A DNA stretch of 64,000 nt from an uncultured Niabella sp. GTDB lineage: Bacteria > Bacteroidota > Bacteroidia > Chitinophagales > Chitinophagaceae. This document shows, one piece after another, positions 50,701 to 59,762 of the stretch. The notes beneath the pieces were generated by a model. The model saw only the letters and a program-made list of their open reading frames with translations, was not told the origin of the DNA and did not search any database. The translations under genes and the position numbers were made by a program. The first letter of the stretch is position 1, and the number at the start of each line of letters is the position of its first letter. Location: positions 248,001 through 312,000 of the forward strand of contig CAKSQK010000002.1 in assembly GCA_934486785.1 (NCBI GenBank), given 5' to 3'.

Positions 50701-51957
50701 ATGACAGAACAACTTTTCCAATTCATCTGGCAATTGCAGTATTTGAATAAAGATTCGCTGCAAACCACTACGGGCGAAGCCTTGCAAATACTGCACCCGG
50801 GCACATTAAACACCAACCAGGGGCCCGACTTTATTAATGCCAGAATTAGTATAGGCACCACTACTTGGGCTGGATCTGTTGAGTTGCATTTAAAAACATC
50901 AGACTGGCACAAGCACAATCACACGTCAGACAAAAATTATAAAAATGTGATCCTGCACGTGGTGTATGAACATGATGATCCTGCCTCTGAACTTCCTACG
51001 CTGGAACTGCAGACCAGAATATCGCACAGTCTGCTGAAGCGGTATGAAGAACTGATGCTGTCCCAAACTTTTATCCCCTGCGAAAAGATGGTTCATGATG
51101 TACCATCCATCGTCATCACCAATTGGAAGGACAGGCTGATTGCGGAGAGACTTGAGAGGAAGTCAGAAAACATTCACAAGTACCTGACAAAAAACAACCA
51201 ACACTGGGAAGAAAGCTTTTGGTGGTTGCTGGCATCAAATTTTGGCACTAAGGTAAACAGCGAAGCCTTTGAAGCCATAGCCAAAAGCATCCCGGTATCT
51301 GTTCTTGCGCGGCACAAAAACAGCCTGCCGCAAATTGAAGCCCTGCTGCTGGGGCAGGCCGGTTTGCTTAACGATACATTTACTGACCCGTATGCTGCCA
51401 TGCTTCAAAAAGAATACAGGTTTTTACAAACAAAGTATGGCCTGATCAACCCCGGCATACCTGTTTATTTTTTAAGAATGCGGCCCGGTAATTTTCCAAC
51501 TATCCGGCTGGCACAATTAGCAGCGTTAATACAAAACTCCCTGCATCTGTTTTCAAAGATCATTGATGAACCTTCGCTTGCAAAGGTGAAGGAATGGTTT
51601 GCCGTGAACGCGAATGATTTCTGGCATTACCATTACAGGCTGAACGATGCATCGGTGTACAAACCTAAAAACATTGGAGCTTCTATGATTGACAATATCA
51701 TTATCAATACTGTGGCGCCGATACTGTTTACCTACGGCGCTGTGCATCAAAATCTAACATTAAAAGACAAAGCAATACAATGGCTTGCAGAAACCAGTCC
51801 TGAGCAAAACCGCATTACCAAAAAACTACAAATTATTGGGTTTGAAAACAAACACGCTTTGGATTCACAATCGCTAATCGAACTAAAAGCCCACTATTGC
51901 GATTTGAGAAAATGCCTAAACTGCGCTGTGGGCAATGCTTTGCTTAAGAAAGTTTAA
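50701..51957 (+). CDS. DUF2851 family protein (418 aa)
   Basis: Bacteroidota family DUF2851: start TEQLFQFIWQLQYLNKDSLQTTTGEALQILHPGTLNTNQGPDFINARISIGTTTWAGSVELHLKTSDW, then HKHNHTSDKNYKNVILHVVYEHD. The combination GPDF..(x)..GSVELHLKxSDW resembles a PD-(D/E)xK nuclease core (Asp, then E-x-H/K), but activity is unproven. The C-terminus has LNCAVGNALLKK with CdLRKCLNCA cysteines. No signal peptide; single gene. Confidence 0.88.
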   Translation: MTEQLFQFIWQLQYLNKDSLQTTTGEALQILHPGTLNTNQGPDFINARISIGTTTWAGSVELHLKTSDWHKHNHTSDKNYKNVILHVVYEHDDPASELPTLELQTRISHSLLKRYEELMLSQTFIPCEKMVHDVPSIVITNWKDRLIAERLERKSENIHKYLTKNNQHWEESFWWLLASNFGTKVNSEAFEAIAKSIPVSVLARHKNSLPQIEALLLGQAGLLNDTFTDPYAAMLQKEYRFLQTKYGLINPGIPVYFLRMRPGNFPTIRLAQLAALIQNSLHLFSKIIDEPSLAKVKEWFAVNANDFWHYHYRLNDASVYKPKNIGASMIDNIIINTVAPILFTYGAVHQNLTLKDKAIQWLAETSPEQNRITKKLQIIGFENKHALDSQSLIELKAHYCDLRKCLNCAVGNALLKKV

Positions 51958-52173
51958 TAATTATGCGCATCTCATGGAATATTTTATGCCTCATTGTCTA
52001 ACTCCGCTTGCGCCGTTCAAGCCAGGCTCTCGGGTTTGAAGAAATCCTCAACAAGAAAAAAGGAGGAGAATTAAACTTCAATAATAATTTTTAAAATTGT
52101 TGCGTTTGTGTTTCTTTCTGCGTTCTACTAAGTATAATTATAACCAAAATTATTTACCATTAAATCATTACCA
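51958..52173. other. Intergenic stretch with no supportable gene
   Basis: 216 bp between DUF2851 and the lipoprotein genes. It has an AT-rich second half, no exact TAnnTTTG element, and only short frames. One frame spells FEEILNKKKGGELNF, which could be decayed coding sequence, but this cannot be supported. Confidence 0.3.
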
Positions 52174-52689
52174 ATGAAAAATGTATTGTATTGCCTTACA
52201 ATCATAGTGCTGCTTGCGTCCTGCTGGAAACAAAAACAGGAAGAAGTGCTGGGCTATGCTCCCTTGTATGGCAATGAAGCTGAAATGAAAACCGTTAGCC
52301 TTACTACGGCACAACCTGTGGAAAACGGCGGAAAAATCTACGTGTTCAACAACCTGCTTTACCAGGTAGAAGCCGGCAAAGGCATTCATATAACTGACAT
52401 TTCAAACCCCGAAAACCCTGTAAAGAAAGGCTTTTTAAAAGTATCGGGCGCGCAGGAACTGGCCATTAAAGACAACCTTATTTTTACCAACAATATGCGT
52501 GACCTTGTGATTGTAAGGATCGAAAACAATACAGCCACAACCGTACGCAGGCTGCAAGACAGTTTCAAAGCATTGTTTACCGTCACGCGCCCGCCTGAAA
52601 GGGGCAAATTTGAATGCCCAGACCCTTCAAAAGGAACCATAATTGGCTGGCAAAAGAAAACGCTTATAAATCCGGCCTGTACCTACTAA
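52174..52689 (+). CDS. Lipoprotein with LVIVD-like repeats (171 aa)
   Basis: Lipobox LLASC with Cys at about residue 17, so an outer-membrane or periplasmic lipoprotein. The segments KIYVFNNLLYQVEAGKGIHITDISNPENPVKKGFLKV and LAIKDNLIFTNNMRDLVIVRI match the LVIVD beta-propeller repeat. Only about two repeats are present, too few for a complete propeller. The C-terminal part GTIIGWQKKTLINPACTY is unrelated. The next gene, 30 bp on, encodes a larger protein with the same repeats, so the two are probably partners or diverged paralogues. Confidence 0.75.
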   Translation: MKNVLYCLTIIVLLASCWKQKQEEVLGYAPLYGNEAEMKTVSLTTAQPVENGGKIYVFNNLLYQVEAGKGIHITDISNPENPVKKGFLKVSGAQELAIKDNLIFTNNMRDLVIVRIENNTATTVRRLQDSFKALFTVTRPPERGKFECPDPSKGTIIGWQKKTLINPACTY

Positions 52690-52719
52690 CCCATTGCTAA
52701 CCCCTATAAAAAATCTGAA

Positions 52720-53478
52720 ATGAAAAAAGCTTTACATCTCCTATGTGTTACTGCCGGTTTTGCTGCACTGTTTATAGCCTGCGATAAACAAATGGACAAT
52801 TCCCCTTCAGGCAATAACGGCCAGGGCGGCTCCACTGCCCGAATGACCCTATGGAATAATTACCTGTACATTGTAAACAATTCAGAGTTGCAAACCTATG
52901 ATGTAACAAACCCTTCTCAGGCAGTGCTGCTCAATAGCCAAAATGTGGGTTGGAACATTGAAACCATTTTTCCTTACAGAGATAAATTATTCATCGGCTC
53001 TCAAACCGGCATGTTCGTGTATGACAACAGCAATCCTAAAAGCCCCAAACTACAGGGACAGGCACAGCATTTGCGTGCCTGCGACCCCGTGGTGGCAGAT
53101 GATGATTACGCCTATGTTACACTGCGCAGCAACAGCAATGGCTGCGGCGGCACTTTAAACCAGTTGAACATTTATAATATTTCAGGCGTGAAGATCACAT
53201 CTCCACAGCTTGTGAGTACGCTGAACATGCCAGAGCCGAACGGCCTGGGAAGTAAAGGAAATACCCTATACATCTGCATGGGAGCAGCAGGCTTGAACGT
53301 GGTGGACATTAGCGATAAAACCAAACCCAAACTGATTAAAACAATCAACGATGATGAAATTTATATTGATGTGATTCCTTATGATGATGTGCTGATAGCC
53401 TATGTGCAGGGCGGCATGGTTTTATTCAACATCAGCAACCCGGCTGAACCGGTAAAACTATCTACCGTTAAAAACTGA
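52720..53478 (+). CDS. LVIVD-repeat lipoprotein (252 aa)
   Basis: Lipobox FIACDK (Cys about residue 21). A Ser/Gly/Asn linker (MDNSPSGNNGQGGSTAR) is followed by four or five LVIVD-type units: NYLYIVNNSELQTYDVTNPSQAVLLNS, DKLFIGSQTGMFVYDNSNPKSPKLQG, DYAYVTLRSN..QLNIYNISG, GNTLYICMGAAGLNVVDISDKTKPKLIKT and DVLIAYVQGGMVLFNISNPAEPVKL. This is a surface or periplasmic beta-propeller of unknown ligand. Follows the smaller lipoprotein by 30 bp. Confidence 0.8.
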   Translation: MKKALHLLCVTAGFAALFIACDKQMDNSPSGNNGQGGSTARMTLWNNYLYIVNNSELQTYDVTNPSQAVLLNSQNVGWNIETIFPYRDKLFIGSQTGMFVYDNSNPKSPKLQGQAQHLRACDPVVADDDYAYVTLRSNSNGCGGTLNQLNIYNISGVKITSPQLVSTLNMPEPNGLGSKGNTLYICMGAAGLNVVDISDKTKPKLIKTINDDEIYIDVIPYDDVLIAYVQGGMVLFNISNPAEPVKLSTVKN

Positions 53479-53642
53479 TGCAATGAAACTGCCTGAGATA
53501 TTGGTTTTAAAAAAAATCTTATGAAATGAGCCATTAGAATGTTTCAAACGAACAGGGAATGATCCCGATTGCAATTGCGATGGCGAATTCCATGTGACAA
53601 TAAAAAAACAGCTGCGTAGCAGCGCACTAAAAAAACATACAC

Positions 53643-54551
53643 ATGAATAAAATAATATTAGTATTGCTGTTAACAACGTTTTGCGCCAACATTTATGCGC
53701 AGGATGTGATTTATATAAACCCCAGAGAAGTGGGCAGGCCTGCGCCGCCGCAACCCAGGTGGATGCCTGCCAGACCTTTGAAGGATGGCGCCATCAGGGT
53801 AGATCACCCCGAGGCAAAAATGATCATGGGGAAAGTAACAGAAATAACGCCTTCATTTATTTTTTATAAAAAAAATAGCGATGGAGCGTTATATACTACA
53901 CCAGTTGCAAATATTGACTCGGTGATTTTTGAAAACGGTATGGTACAAAAATTTACCCGCGAATCAAGAATGCCGGATTATAAAATAAGGGATCGCAGAG
54001 AGTACGGTAACCTGGGCACAAGTATCATTTCGGGCTACTTTGGCGTGTTTACCCACCGTGTGCGTTTTTTAGACTGGAGCGGACAGAACGATCCTGATTA
54101 TACACCTTTTGTAAAAACAGGACTCGCTTATGAAAAACTCTTTTTGAAAGATAGGCTCGGGTTAGAAATAGCTCCGTTTATTGCCATCAATAAAAAGGGT
54201 TATGGTGGCGTATTACAAGCTAAATTCTATCCTAAAAATTATGGCCGTTTTCGAATGGGCATGGGCCCCTTTTATACCTTGTATGTTCGTGATAAAATGA
54301 CCACGTATTTCAACAATGCGGATTGGTACACTATGACAATTAACCGGCAGGTAGCCATGTCGGTAATCGGATTTGGCCTTCAATTACAGTCTCATGTTGA
54401 CAGAAACTGGCTTGTGGCTTTTAATGCAAGTATTGGCGGCGTAGTGGTTGGTCATACTGATCAAAATAAAAACTACCCGGGATTTACAGCTTCTTCTGCA
54501 AGAGGAACAGGCCAGGGAGAACTAAGGTTAGGAATTGGATACCGGTTTTAA
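53643..54551 (+). CDS. Secreted outer-membrane barrel-like protein of unknown function (302 aa)
   Basis: Signal peptide (..TTFCANIYAQ). A short domain at about 55-105 (MGKVTEITPSFIFYKKNSDGALYTTPVANIDSVIFENGMVQKF) is of a type often found at the start of Bacteroidota envelope proteins. The rest is alternating beta-strand sequence ending ELRLGIGYRF, consistent with an outer-membrane beta-barrel with C-terminal Phe. No enzyme motif. Separated from the LVIVD gene by 164 bp and followed by a DUF6970-like lipoprotein after 28 bp. Confidence 0.7.
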   Translation: MNKIILVLLLTTFCANIYAQDVIYINPREVGRPAPPQPRWMPARPLKDGAIRVDHPEAKMIMGKVTEITPSFIFYKKNSDGALYTTPVANIDSVIFENGMVQKFTRESRMPDYKIRDRREYGNLGTSIISGYFGVFTHRVRFLDWSGQNDPDYTPFVKTGLAYEKLFLKDRLGLEIAPFIAINKKGYGGVLQAKFYPKNYGRFRMGMGPFYTLYVRDKMTTYFNNADWYTMTINRQVAMSVIGFGLQLQSHVDRNWLVAFNASIGGVVVGHTDQNKNYPGFTASSARGTGQGELRLGIGYRF

Positions 54552-54579
54552 ACATATCTTTAAATAAAACAACATACCA

Positions 54580-54927
54580 ATGAAAGCGCTATTAATGATT
54601 ATTCTAACATTTCTCTCGGCGGGTTGCGTAAAACCCATCGGTACTATCGGCGCTGATGCGCCACCCTGCATCAAAGCCCTGATTATTGAAATGCAGAAAG
54701 AAGAAGTAAGAAACCCGCCTGCCTCGGTCTGGCAATATGAGTACAATGGGCAAACAGTATATTACGTACCTCCTTACTGTTGTGATATGTATGGAACGCT
54801 GTACAACAGCAACTGTGAAATCATCTGCCACCCTGATGGCGGCTTCACCGGTAAAGGTGACGGCCGTTGTACTGATTTTTCAAGCAAGAGAAAAAATGAA
54901 AAATTAATATGGAAAGATAACAGGTAG
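54580..54927 (+). CDS. DUF6970-like Cys-rich lipoprotein (115 aa)
   Basis: Lipobox LSAGC (Cys about 16). The mature part has conserved Cys and aromatic residues: PPCIKALIIEMQKEEVRNPPASVWQYEYNGQTVYYVPPYCCDMYGTLYNSNCEIICHPDGGFTGKGDGRCTDF. The PYCCDMYGTLYxxxC..ICHPDGGFTGKGDGRC pattern is characteristic of DUF6970, probably held by disulfides and exposed on the cell surface or periplasm. Function unknown. Convergent with the SIMPL gene, 5 bp between stops. Confidence 0.8.
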   Translation: MKALLMIILTFLSAGCVKPIGTIGADAPPCIKALIIEMQKEEVRNPPASVWQYEYNGQTVYYVPPYCCDMYGTLYNSNCEIICHPDGGFTGKGDGRCTDFSSKRKNEKLIWKDNR

Positions 54928-54932
54928 CAGTA

Positions 54933-55709
54933 TTACCGCACGTTGCACTCCAGGTTCACGGTGATGCTTGCTGTTTTATTTTTTGATGTGGTGTTAAAGG
55001 CTCCCCCGTAGCTGTAATCTTCATTGCTATTTTGGCCCGTGATCTGAAAAATACCCATATTGGCCCTGTTTACGCCAGCTATGCTGCCGCCGGTATTTTT
55101 CGCGATGATCTCAGCGCGCTTTTTTGCATCTTCAGCAGCTTTTGCCAAAAGATCCAGTTTAAGATCGGCCAGCTTGGTATAAAAATACAGCGGCTCGGGA
55201 GAGTTTAGTTCAATGCCAGTTTCGATGAGTTCGGTTATTTCCCGGGAAAGGGCTTCTACCTTAGGAATGTCGCCCGATTCTACTTTTACAGTTTGTGTAA
55301 GCATGTACCCTGCAAAATCGTTGCCCGTAATTCTACCTTCTTCATTGTACCTTGTACTGTATTGCCTGTCTATCTTTACAGATGAAAAAATAATTTCCTT
55401 ATCGGTAATCCCTTTACGTTTCAGGTAATTTTTAATGTTATTCTCGTCCTGCTTTAACTGTGCATAGGCGTCACGCAGTTCAAAAGCAGTGCGGTTGTAA
55501 TTGCCGTTCCATGCAATAAGATCGCTTGTAAAATTGGTTTCGGCGCTGCCGGTAACCCTGATGGTGCGCCTTTCTTTAAACTTGTATTTATAGGCGTTGC
55601 CCAAAATTAAAGCGCCTGCAATGATGCAAATGCCTACAATGGCAAGGCCAATAAAGCTGCGCGATTGTAAAAAGTTGTTCACCGTGTTTTCTTTGGATGT
55701 TGTGTTCAT
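54933..55709 (-). CDS. SIMPL-domain (DUF541) protein with membrane anchor (258 aa)
   Basis: One N-terminal transmembrane segment (FIGLAIVGICIIAGALILGNA), then a SIMPL domain: RRTIRVTGSAETNFTSDLIAWNGNYN, IKNYLKRKGITDKEIIFSSVKIDRQY, AGYMLTQTVKVESGDIPKVEALSREITELIETG, LKLDLLAKAAEDAKKRAEIIAKNTGGSIAGV and TASITVNLECNVR. SIMPL proteins form periplasmic oligomers linked to oxidative-stress or envelope functions, with no agreed activity. Its promoter region contains the remains of another small gene. Confidence 0.88.
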   Translation of the reverse strand: MNTTSKENTVNNFLQSRSFIGLAIVGICIIAGALILGNAYKYKFKERRTIRVTGSAETNFTSDLIAWNGNYNRTAFELRDAYAQLKQDENNIKNYLKRKGITDKEIIFSSVKIDRQYSTRYNEEGRITGNDFAGYMLTQTVKVESGDIPKVEALSREITELIETGIELNSPEPLYFYTKLADLKLDLLAKAAEDAKKRAEIIAKNTGGSIAGVNRANMGIFQITGQNSNEDYSYGGAFNTTSKNKTASITVNLECNVR

Positions 55710-55751
55710 TGCTTTATAATTTTAGATGTTGATATGCTTGCTTGTTTACAC

Positions 55752-55954
55752 TTAGTTTGCCAGTTCTATCATGTCGGGTAACTTTTTCAGCAGGCTTTCT
55801 TCAACCGCCGAAAACCCACCGTCTTTGAATTTAATATTGCCCTCTTTACCCAAATGAATTTCGCAGGATTACCATCACCGGCTTTTTTACGATCGGTTTG
55901 CATGCCCAGTTTCCACTCGCCCAGATAAGAGTAACTCAACGAAAAAATTTTCAT
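55752..55954 (-). pseudogene. Small gene broken by a frameshift (about 67 codons)
   Basis: From ATG at 55954 the frame reads MKIFSLSYSYLGEWKLGMQ-TDRKKAGDGNP, then becomes nonsense to a TGA. Shifting by one base after GDGNP restores sensible sequence EIHLGKEGNIKFKDGGFSAVEESLLKKLPDMIELAN, ending at TAA 55752. The full interval is 203 nt, one short of 68 codons, so a single-base deletion fits. I do not recognise the family. It sits 42 bp before the SIMPL gene on the same strand. A sequencing or assembly error cannot be excluded. Confidence 0.6.
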
Positions 55955-56097
55955 GCCGTAATATTAAGAATAATGAAGTCTAAATTAGAGAACCTGGTTG
56001 ACAAGTGGCAGAATTAGTAGTTAATTATTTTTAAATACAAATTATTCTCTTAAACTTTGTAAGCTACTGTGAGTACAATAAGCAGTGCAGTGTTACC

Positions 56098-58575
56098 GTG
56101 ACAAGAGTTATAATTAGTATTTTTTTGATCATTACTTTCTGCAACAATGTCCTTTCTCAAAACAACAACATTAAGGGTATTATCGCGGGCAATGTTATTG
56201 ACACTACTACCGGCGCCCCCGTTGCCGGAACCACTATAAATCTTATTCCATTACAGGATACTACTGCTACTCAATCTTATGTTGCAAACGAGCAAGGCGC
56301 TTTTGAGATACAGGGTGTAAAATTTGGTTACTACAGTTTACAATTTTCATCCATTGGCTTTTCAAAAATCAAACTGGATAGTATACATTTTAGGGCTGAG
56401 CGTTATGATTTTAATCTGGGAGATATTAAGATGTATCCTGAAGCAAGCGAGTTGGAGACAGTGATTGTGTATGCTGAAAAGCCATTGGTAGAATACAAAG
56501 AAGGCACTGTTATTTATAATGTGGGTGAATCTGTATTGAGCGCAACATCCAGCACTGTGGAACTTTTAAAAACGATGCCTCTGATTTCAAATGATGCTAA
56601 CGGCAAGATTTTATTGAAAGGAAAAGAACCTAGAATATTGATAGATGGCAAACCCACAAACCTTAGTGGAGATCAGTTGAACGACCTTTTGGAAGCCATG
56701 CCCGGAGGAATGATTGATAAAATCGAATTGCAGACTACACCGCCTCCGGAGTATGCCTCAGAAAGCGGAGGCGTTATTAATATTATTACAAAGAAAGGTA
56801 AAGTAGGTGCTACCGCAAGAGTAAATGCTTATGTAGGCACACTTGGTGATGCAAATCTTTCGGGAACGATCAGTTATCGTAATAAAAAATGGGTGCTGCA
56901 AGCTACTGCTGGCGCGGCATACAGCCGGTTTAATTCTGAGTCCGAATCTACCAGGGAAACCATTTACTTTAATAAAGTAAATAAAGAAACGGTTGACAGT
57001 ACCAATTTTCTAATCACGCGTACTAAAAGTATCAATAAAAACCTGAGGCCTAACATGCGGCTTTCCGCAGAATATGAAATCAATAAGCAAAGCCAGCTTA
57101 ACGTCACTGCTGTATTAGGCTTCAGCGATTTTAATAACACTAGCAAGAACTTCTACCAGAATCAAAATCGATTTAAGGAGGTTACAAAATATAATACTCG
57201 CGAGAATAGCAGCTATGGAACGTCGTTCACCCCAGCAATTACTACCAATTATCGCTGGCGCAATAAGAAAAATGCTAAAGAGGTACTGGATGTTTTGGGT
57301 TCATTTAGCTATGGCAATTACCATAATGACCGACTTTTTTATCAGCGGTTTTTTAAACCAGATGGCACATCTACAGGCGCTGATAGTACCGTAAAACAAA
57401 TAAATGACAACGATAATTTCAACTGGGAATTTCGCGCGTCTTATAACATACCGCTATCCAAAAGCATTTTACTAAATACCGGCGCAACTATTAGCAGCGA
57501 TCCATCTGCAAATGCACAATTGACGCAGATCTATCAAAAAGCCACCGGAATGCTTACTACAGTTGATTCCATGAGTCCGGATTTTAAATATCGGCAAAAT
57601 GTTTATACACTTCGTTCCGGTCTCACTATCGACCTGCCCAAAACATGGCGCATTATTGCCGGCGCTTTGGTAGAAAATACAGGTATCATTTTCACGTTCA
57701 GGGATAATAACAATAACCATAACAACAATTATTGGAATGTAATGCCGAATTTAACAGTGAGAAAAGAATGGAGGCCATCGGGTTTAAGCACAGGCCTGTC
57801 TTATCGCAGAGGTATTAGAAGGCCAGGGCTGAGCCAGTTAAATCCCGCAGTGGATTACAGCAATCTTTACTCTATTCGTTTTGGCAATCCCACATTAACG
57901 CCACAATTGTCTGATAATTTTGATTGGAATATGGGCTATTTTAAAACAAAATTCAACATAAATCTATCGCTCGGTTATAATTATGTAAAAGACATCATTC
58001 AGCAGGTGCGAGATCTGGTACCCGGTGAAAAAACACAGATTAGTTTTCAAAATATAACCGACCGTAAAGAATATGATGCCACGCTTATTGGCGGTTATAC
58101 TTTTAGCAAAAAGATACGTATTAACTTTGGCGGTGGTTATTCTTTTAATCAGTATAGTGATTATGATAAGATCAACAATAAATATAAAGACGGCGCCACT
58201 TATTACGGAAGCCTTAACGGAAGTTATATTATTACCGATAAAATTACTTTTGAAACCAACCTTCGATATAATTCAATTGCCGACCCCCAGGGCCGTGCAA
58301 GAAGTACTCTCAAACAAATTCTGGGGCTGCAAACAAAATGGTTTAAAAAACGTGTAACGCTTGGCTTAACGGCAATTGATCCTTTCAAACAGCAAGACTA
58401 TACGGTTACAGCTTTTGGAAAGAATTTTAATATCATTACAGATCACCTTACCTACACCAGGAATTTCAGAATTTCTGTTGCCTACAATTTAACAAAACCA
58501 CCCGTCAGCCAGGCAACAAAGCAAAAGGCAGTCAGCAGCGCAGTAAAAAAAGCCGCTGCTAAAAAGAAGAAGTAG
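56098..58575 (+). CDS. Outer-membrane beta-barrel protein, CarboxypepD_reg/OMP_b-brl_3 type (825 aa)
   Basis: GTG start and signal peptide (..TFCNNVLSQ). An Ig-like regulatory domain follows (GIIAGNVIDTTTGAPVAGTTINLIPLQDT), then a plug-like domain (VEYKEGTVIYNVGESVL, LLKTMPLISNDANGKILLKGKEPRILIDGKPTNLS, MIDKIELQTTPPPEYASESGGVINIITKKG) and a large barrel ending ISVAYNLTKP. This is the family of TonB-receptor-like barrels seen across Bacteroidota. Unusually, about 30 residues follow the last strand, ending in VKKAAAKKKK. The gene is AT-richer than its neighbours and lies in a stretch that continues into plsX. Confidence 0.88.
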   Translation: MTRVIISIFLIITFCNNVLSQNNNIKGIIAGNVIDTTTGAPVAGTTINLIPLQDTTATQSYVANEQGAFEIQGVKFGYYSLQFSSIGFSKIKLDSIHFRAERYDFNLGDIKMYPEASELETVIVYAEKPLVEYKEGTVIYNVGESVLSATSSTVELLKTMPLISNDANGKILLKGKEPRILIDGKPTNLSGDQLNDLLEAMPGGMIDKIELQTTPPPEYASESGGVINIITKKGKVGATARVNAYVGTLGDANLSGTISYRNKKWVLQATAGAAYSRFNSESESTRETIYFNKVNKETVDSTNFLITRTKSINKNLRPNMRLSAEYEINKQSQLNVTAVLGFSDFNNTSKNFYQNQNRFKEVTKYNTRENSSYGTSFTPAITTNYRWRNKKNAKEVLDVLGSFSYGNYHNDRLFYQRFFKPDGTSTGADSTVKQINDNDNFNWEFRASYNIPLSKSILLNTGATISSDPSANAQLTQIYQKATGMLTTVDSMSPDFKYRQNVYTLRSGLTIDLPKTWRIIAGALVENTGIIFTFRDNNNNHNNNYWNVMPNLTVRKEWRPSGLSTGLSYRRGIRRPGLSQLNPAVDYSNLYSIRFGNPTLTPQLSDNFDWNMGYFKTKFNINLSLGYNYVKDIIQQVRDLVPGEKTQISFQNITDRKEYDATLIGGYTFSKKIRINFGGGYSFNQYSDYDKINNKYKDGATYYGSLNGSYIITDKITFETNLRYNSIADPQGRARSTLKQILGLQTKWFKKRVTLGLTAIDPFKQQDYTVTAFGKNFNIITDHLTYTRNFRISVAYNLTKPPVSQATKQKAVSSAVKKAAAKKKK

Positions 58576-58710
58576 TAATGTAGCATACACGGTAAGAGCT
58601 GGCCAAATGTGAATTTAATTCAATCCGAATAAAAACAATTACATCCAGAACCCAAAAAAATGTAAGATATTAAGTTCATTACCTAATATCAGCATCTTTA
58701 GTTGCATTAA

Positions 58711-59667
58711 CTATAATAAACTACAACCTTTTATTGCTTCTTGCACTTTAGTAAGAACGTGAGTATCAACCATTTTAGTTGCAACATCTATCATATTAGA
58801 AAACGCAACATCTTGAGAAATACCATGTCCTATTATAACTGGTTTAGAAACACCCAGTACCGGAGTGCCTCCATAAATTTCAAAGTTAAATCTGTTAAAA
58901 TACTCATTGTCAATATTTTGATTCTTCGCTATATCAAATATTGATTCTGCCATTTTAAGGATTATATTACCTGTAAACCCGTCGCATACGATAACATCAG
59001 CTTTATCATTAAAAGCATCCCTCCCTTCAATATTACCTATAAAATTTATTGACTTATTATTCTTAAGTAATTGATATGCAGCCTGTGTTAATAAATTTCC
59101 TTTGCCCTCTTCTTCACCTACGCTAAGCAAACCAACTTTAGGGCAATTAACTCCCAAAACTGTGTGAGAATAAACTGAACCCATTAGAGCAAATTGATTC
59201 AATTGTTCAGGTTTGCAATCTGTATTAAGGCCAACATCCAATAGCAGCCCCGTACCACCATTTTGTTTGGGAATGATAGAAGAAATGGTCGGTCTTAAAA
59301 CACCTTCTACAGCTTTAATACTAAACAGCGCGCCCACCAGCATAGCGCCGGTATTACCTGCGCTGATAAAAGCGTCGGTAGCACCAGCCGCAAGATGGCT
59401 AAAACCCACCGCTATGGATGACTGCTGTTTTTCTTTAAGCGCTTTGGTAGGGGGTTCGTGCATATCAATCACCTGCGGGGTGTGCACTATTGTGTAATTA
59501 CTATCAGAAATGCTATGCATGGCAAGCAGCGGGGTTATTTCATCCGCATTGCCAAATAAACTCAGGTGAATATTTTGTGACTGGTTAGCTTTTAGGTAGG
59601 TTTCAATTCCTTTCACGGCTTCAAGCGGCGCATAATCTCCGCCCATCATATCAATACCAATATTCAT
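58711..59667 (-). CDS. plsX: Phosphate acyltransferase PlsX
   Basis: Converts acyl-ACP to acyl-phosphate for phospholipid synthesis. Motifs: MNIGIDMMGGDYAPLEAVKG, HTPQVIDMHEPPTKALKEKQQSSIAVG, AFISAGNTGAMLVGALF, RPTISSIIP, LLDVGLNTDCKPEQL, GLLSVGEEEGKGNLL, FIGNIEGRD, DVIVCDGFTGNIILKM and YGGTPVLGVSKPVIIGHG. 318 residues from the start at 59667, slightly short. It follows rpmF and yceD in the conserved order, but the fabH gene that usually follows is absent. Its 3' half is far more AT-rich than its 5' half. Confidence 0.95.
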   Translation of the reverse strand: MNIGIDMMGGDYAPLEAVKGIETYLKANQSQNIHLSLFGNADEITPLLAMHSISDSNYTIVHTPQVIDMHEPPTKALKEKQQSSIAVGFSHLAAGATDAFISAGNTGAMLVGALFSIKAVEGVLRPTISSIIPKQNGGTGLLLDVGLNTDCKPEQLNQFALMGSVYSHTVLGVNCPKVGLLSVGEEEGKGNLLTQAAYQLLKNNKSINFIGNIEGRDAFNDKADVIVCDGFTGNIILKMAESIFDIAKNQNIDNEYFNRFNFEIYGGTPVLGVSKPVIIGHGISQDVAFSNMIDVATKMVDTHVLTKVQEAIKGCSLL

Positions 59668-59762
59668 AAGCACTAAAAGTAAAAAAAATTCCAAATACAG
59701 CCAACCTAAGGGTTAGAAATGTATTTGGAAATAAAGAATTTAGTAAAGCGTTAAAAGCCGTG

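Noticed and set aside
51958..52173. Decayed gene after DUF2851 (frame containing FEEILNKKKGGELNF)
   Set aside because: Too short and without a recognisable match; it could be chance.
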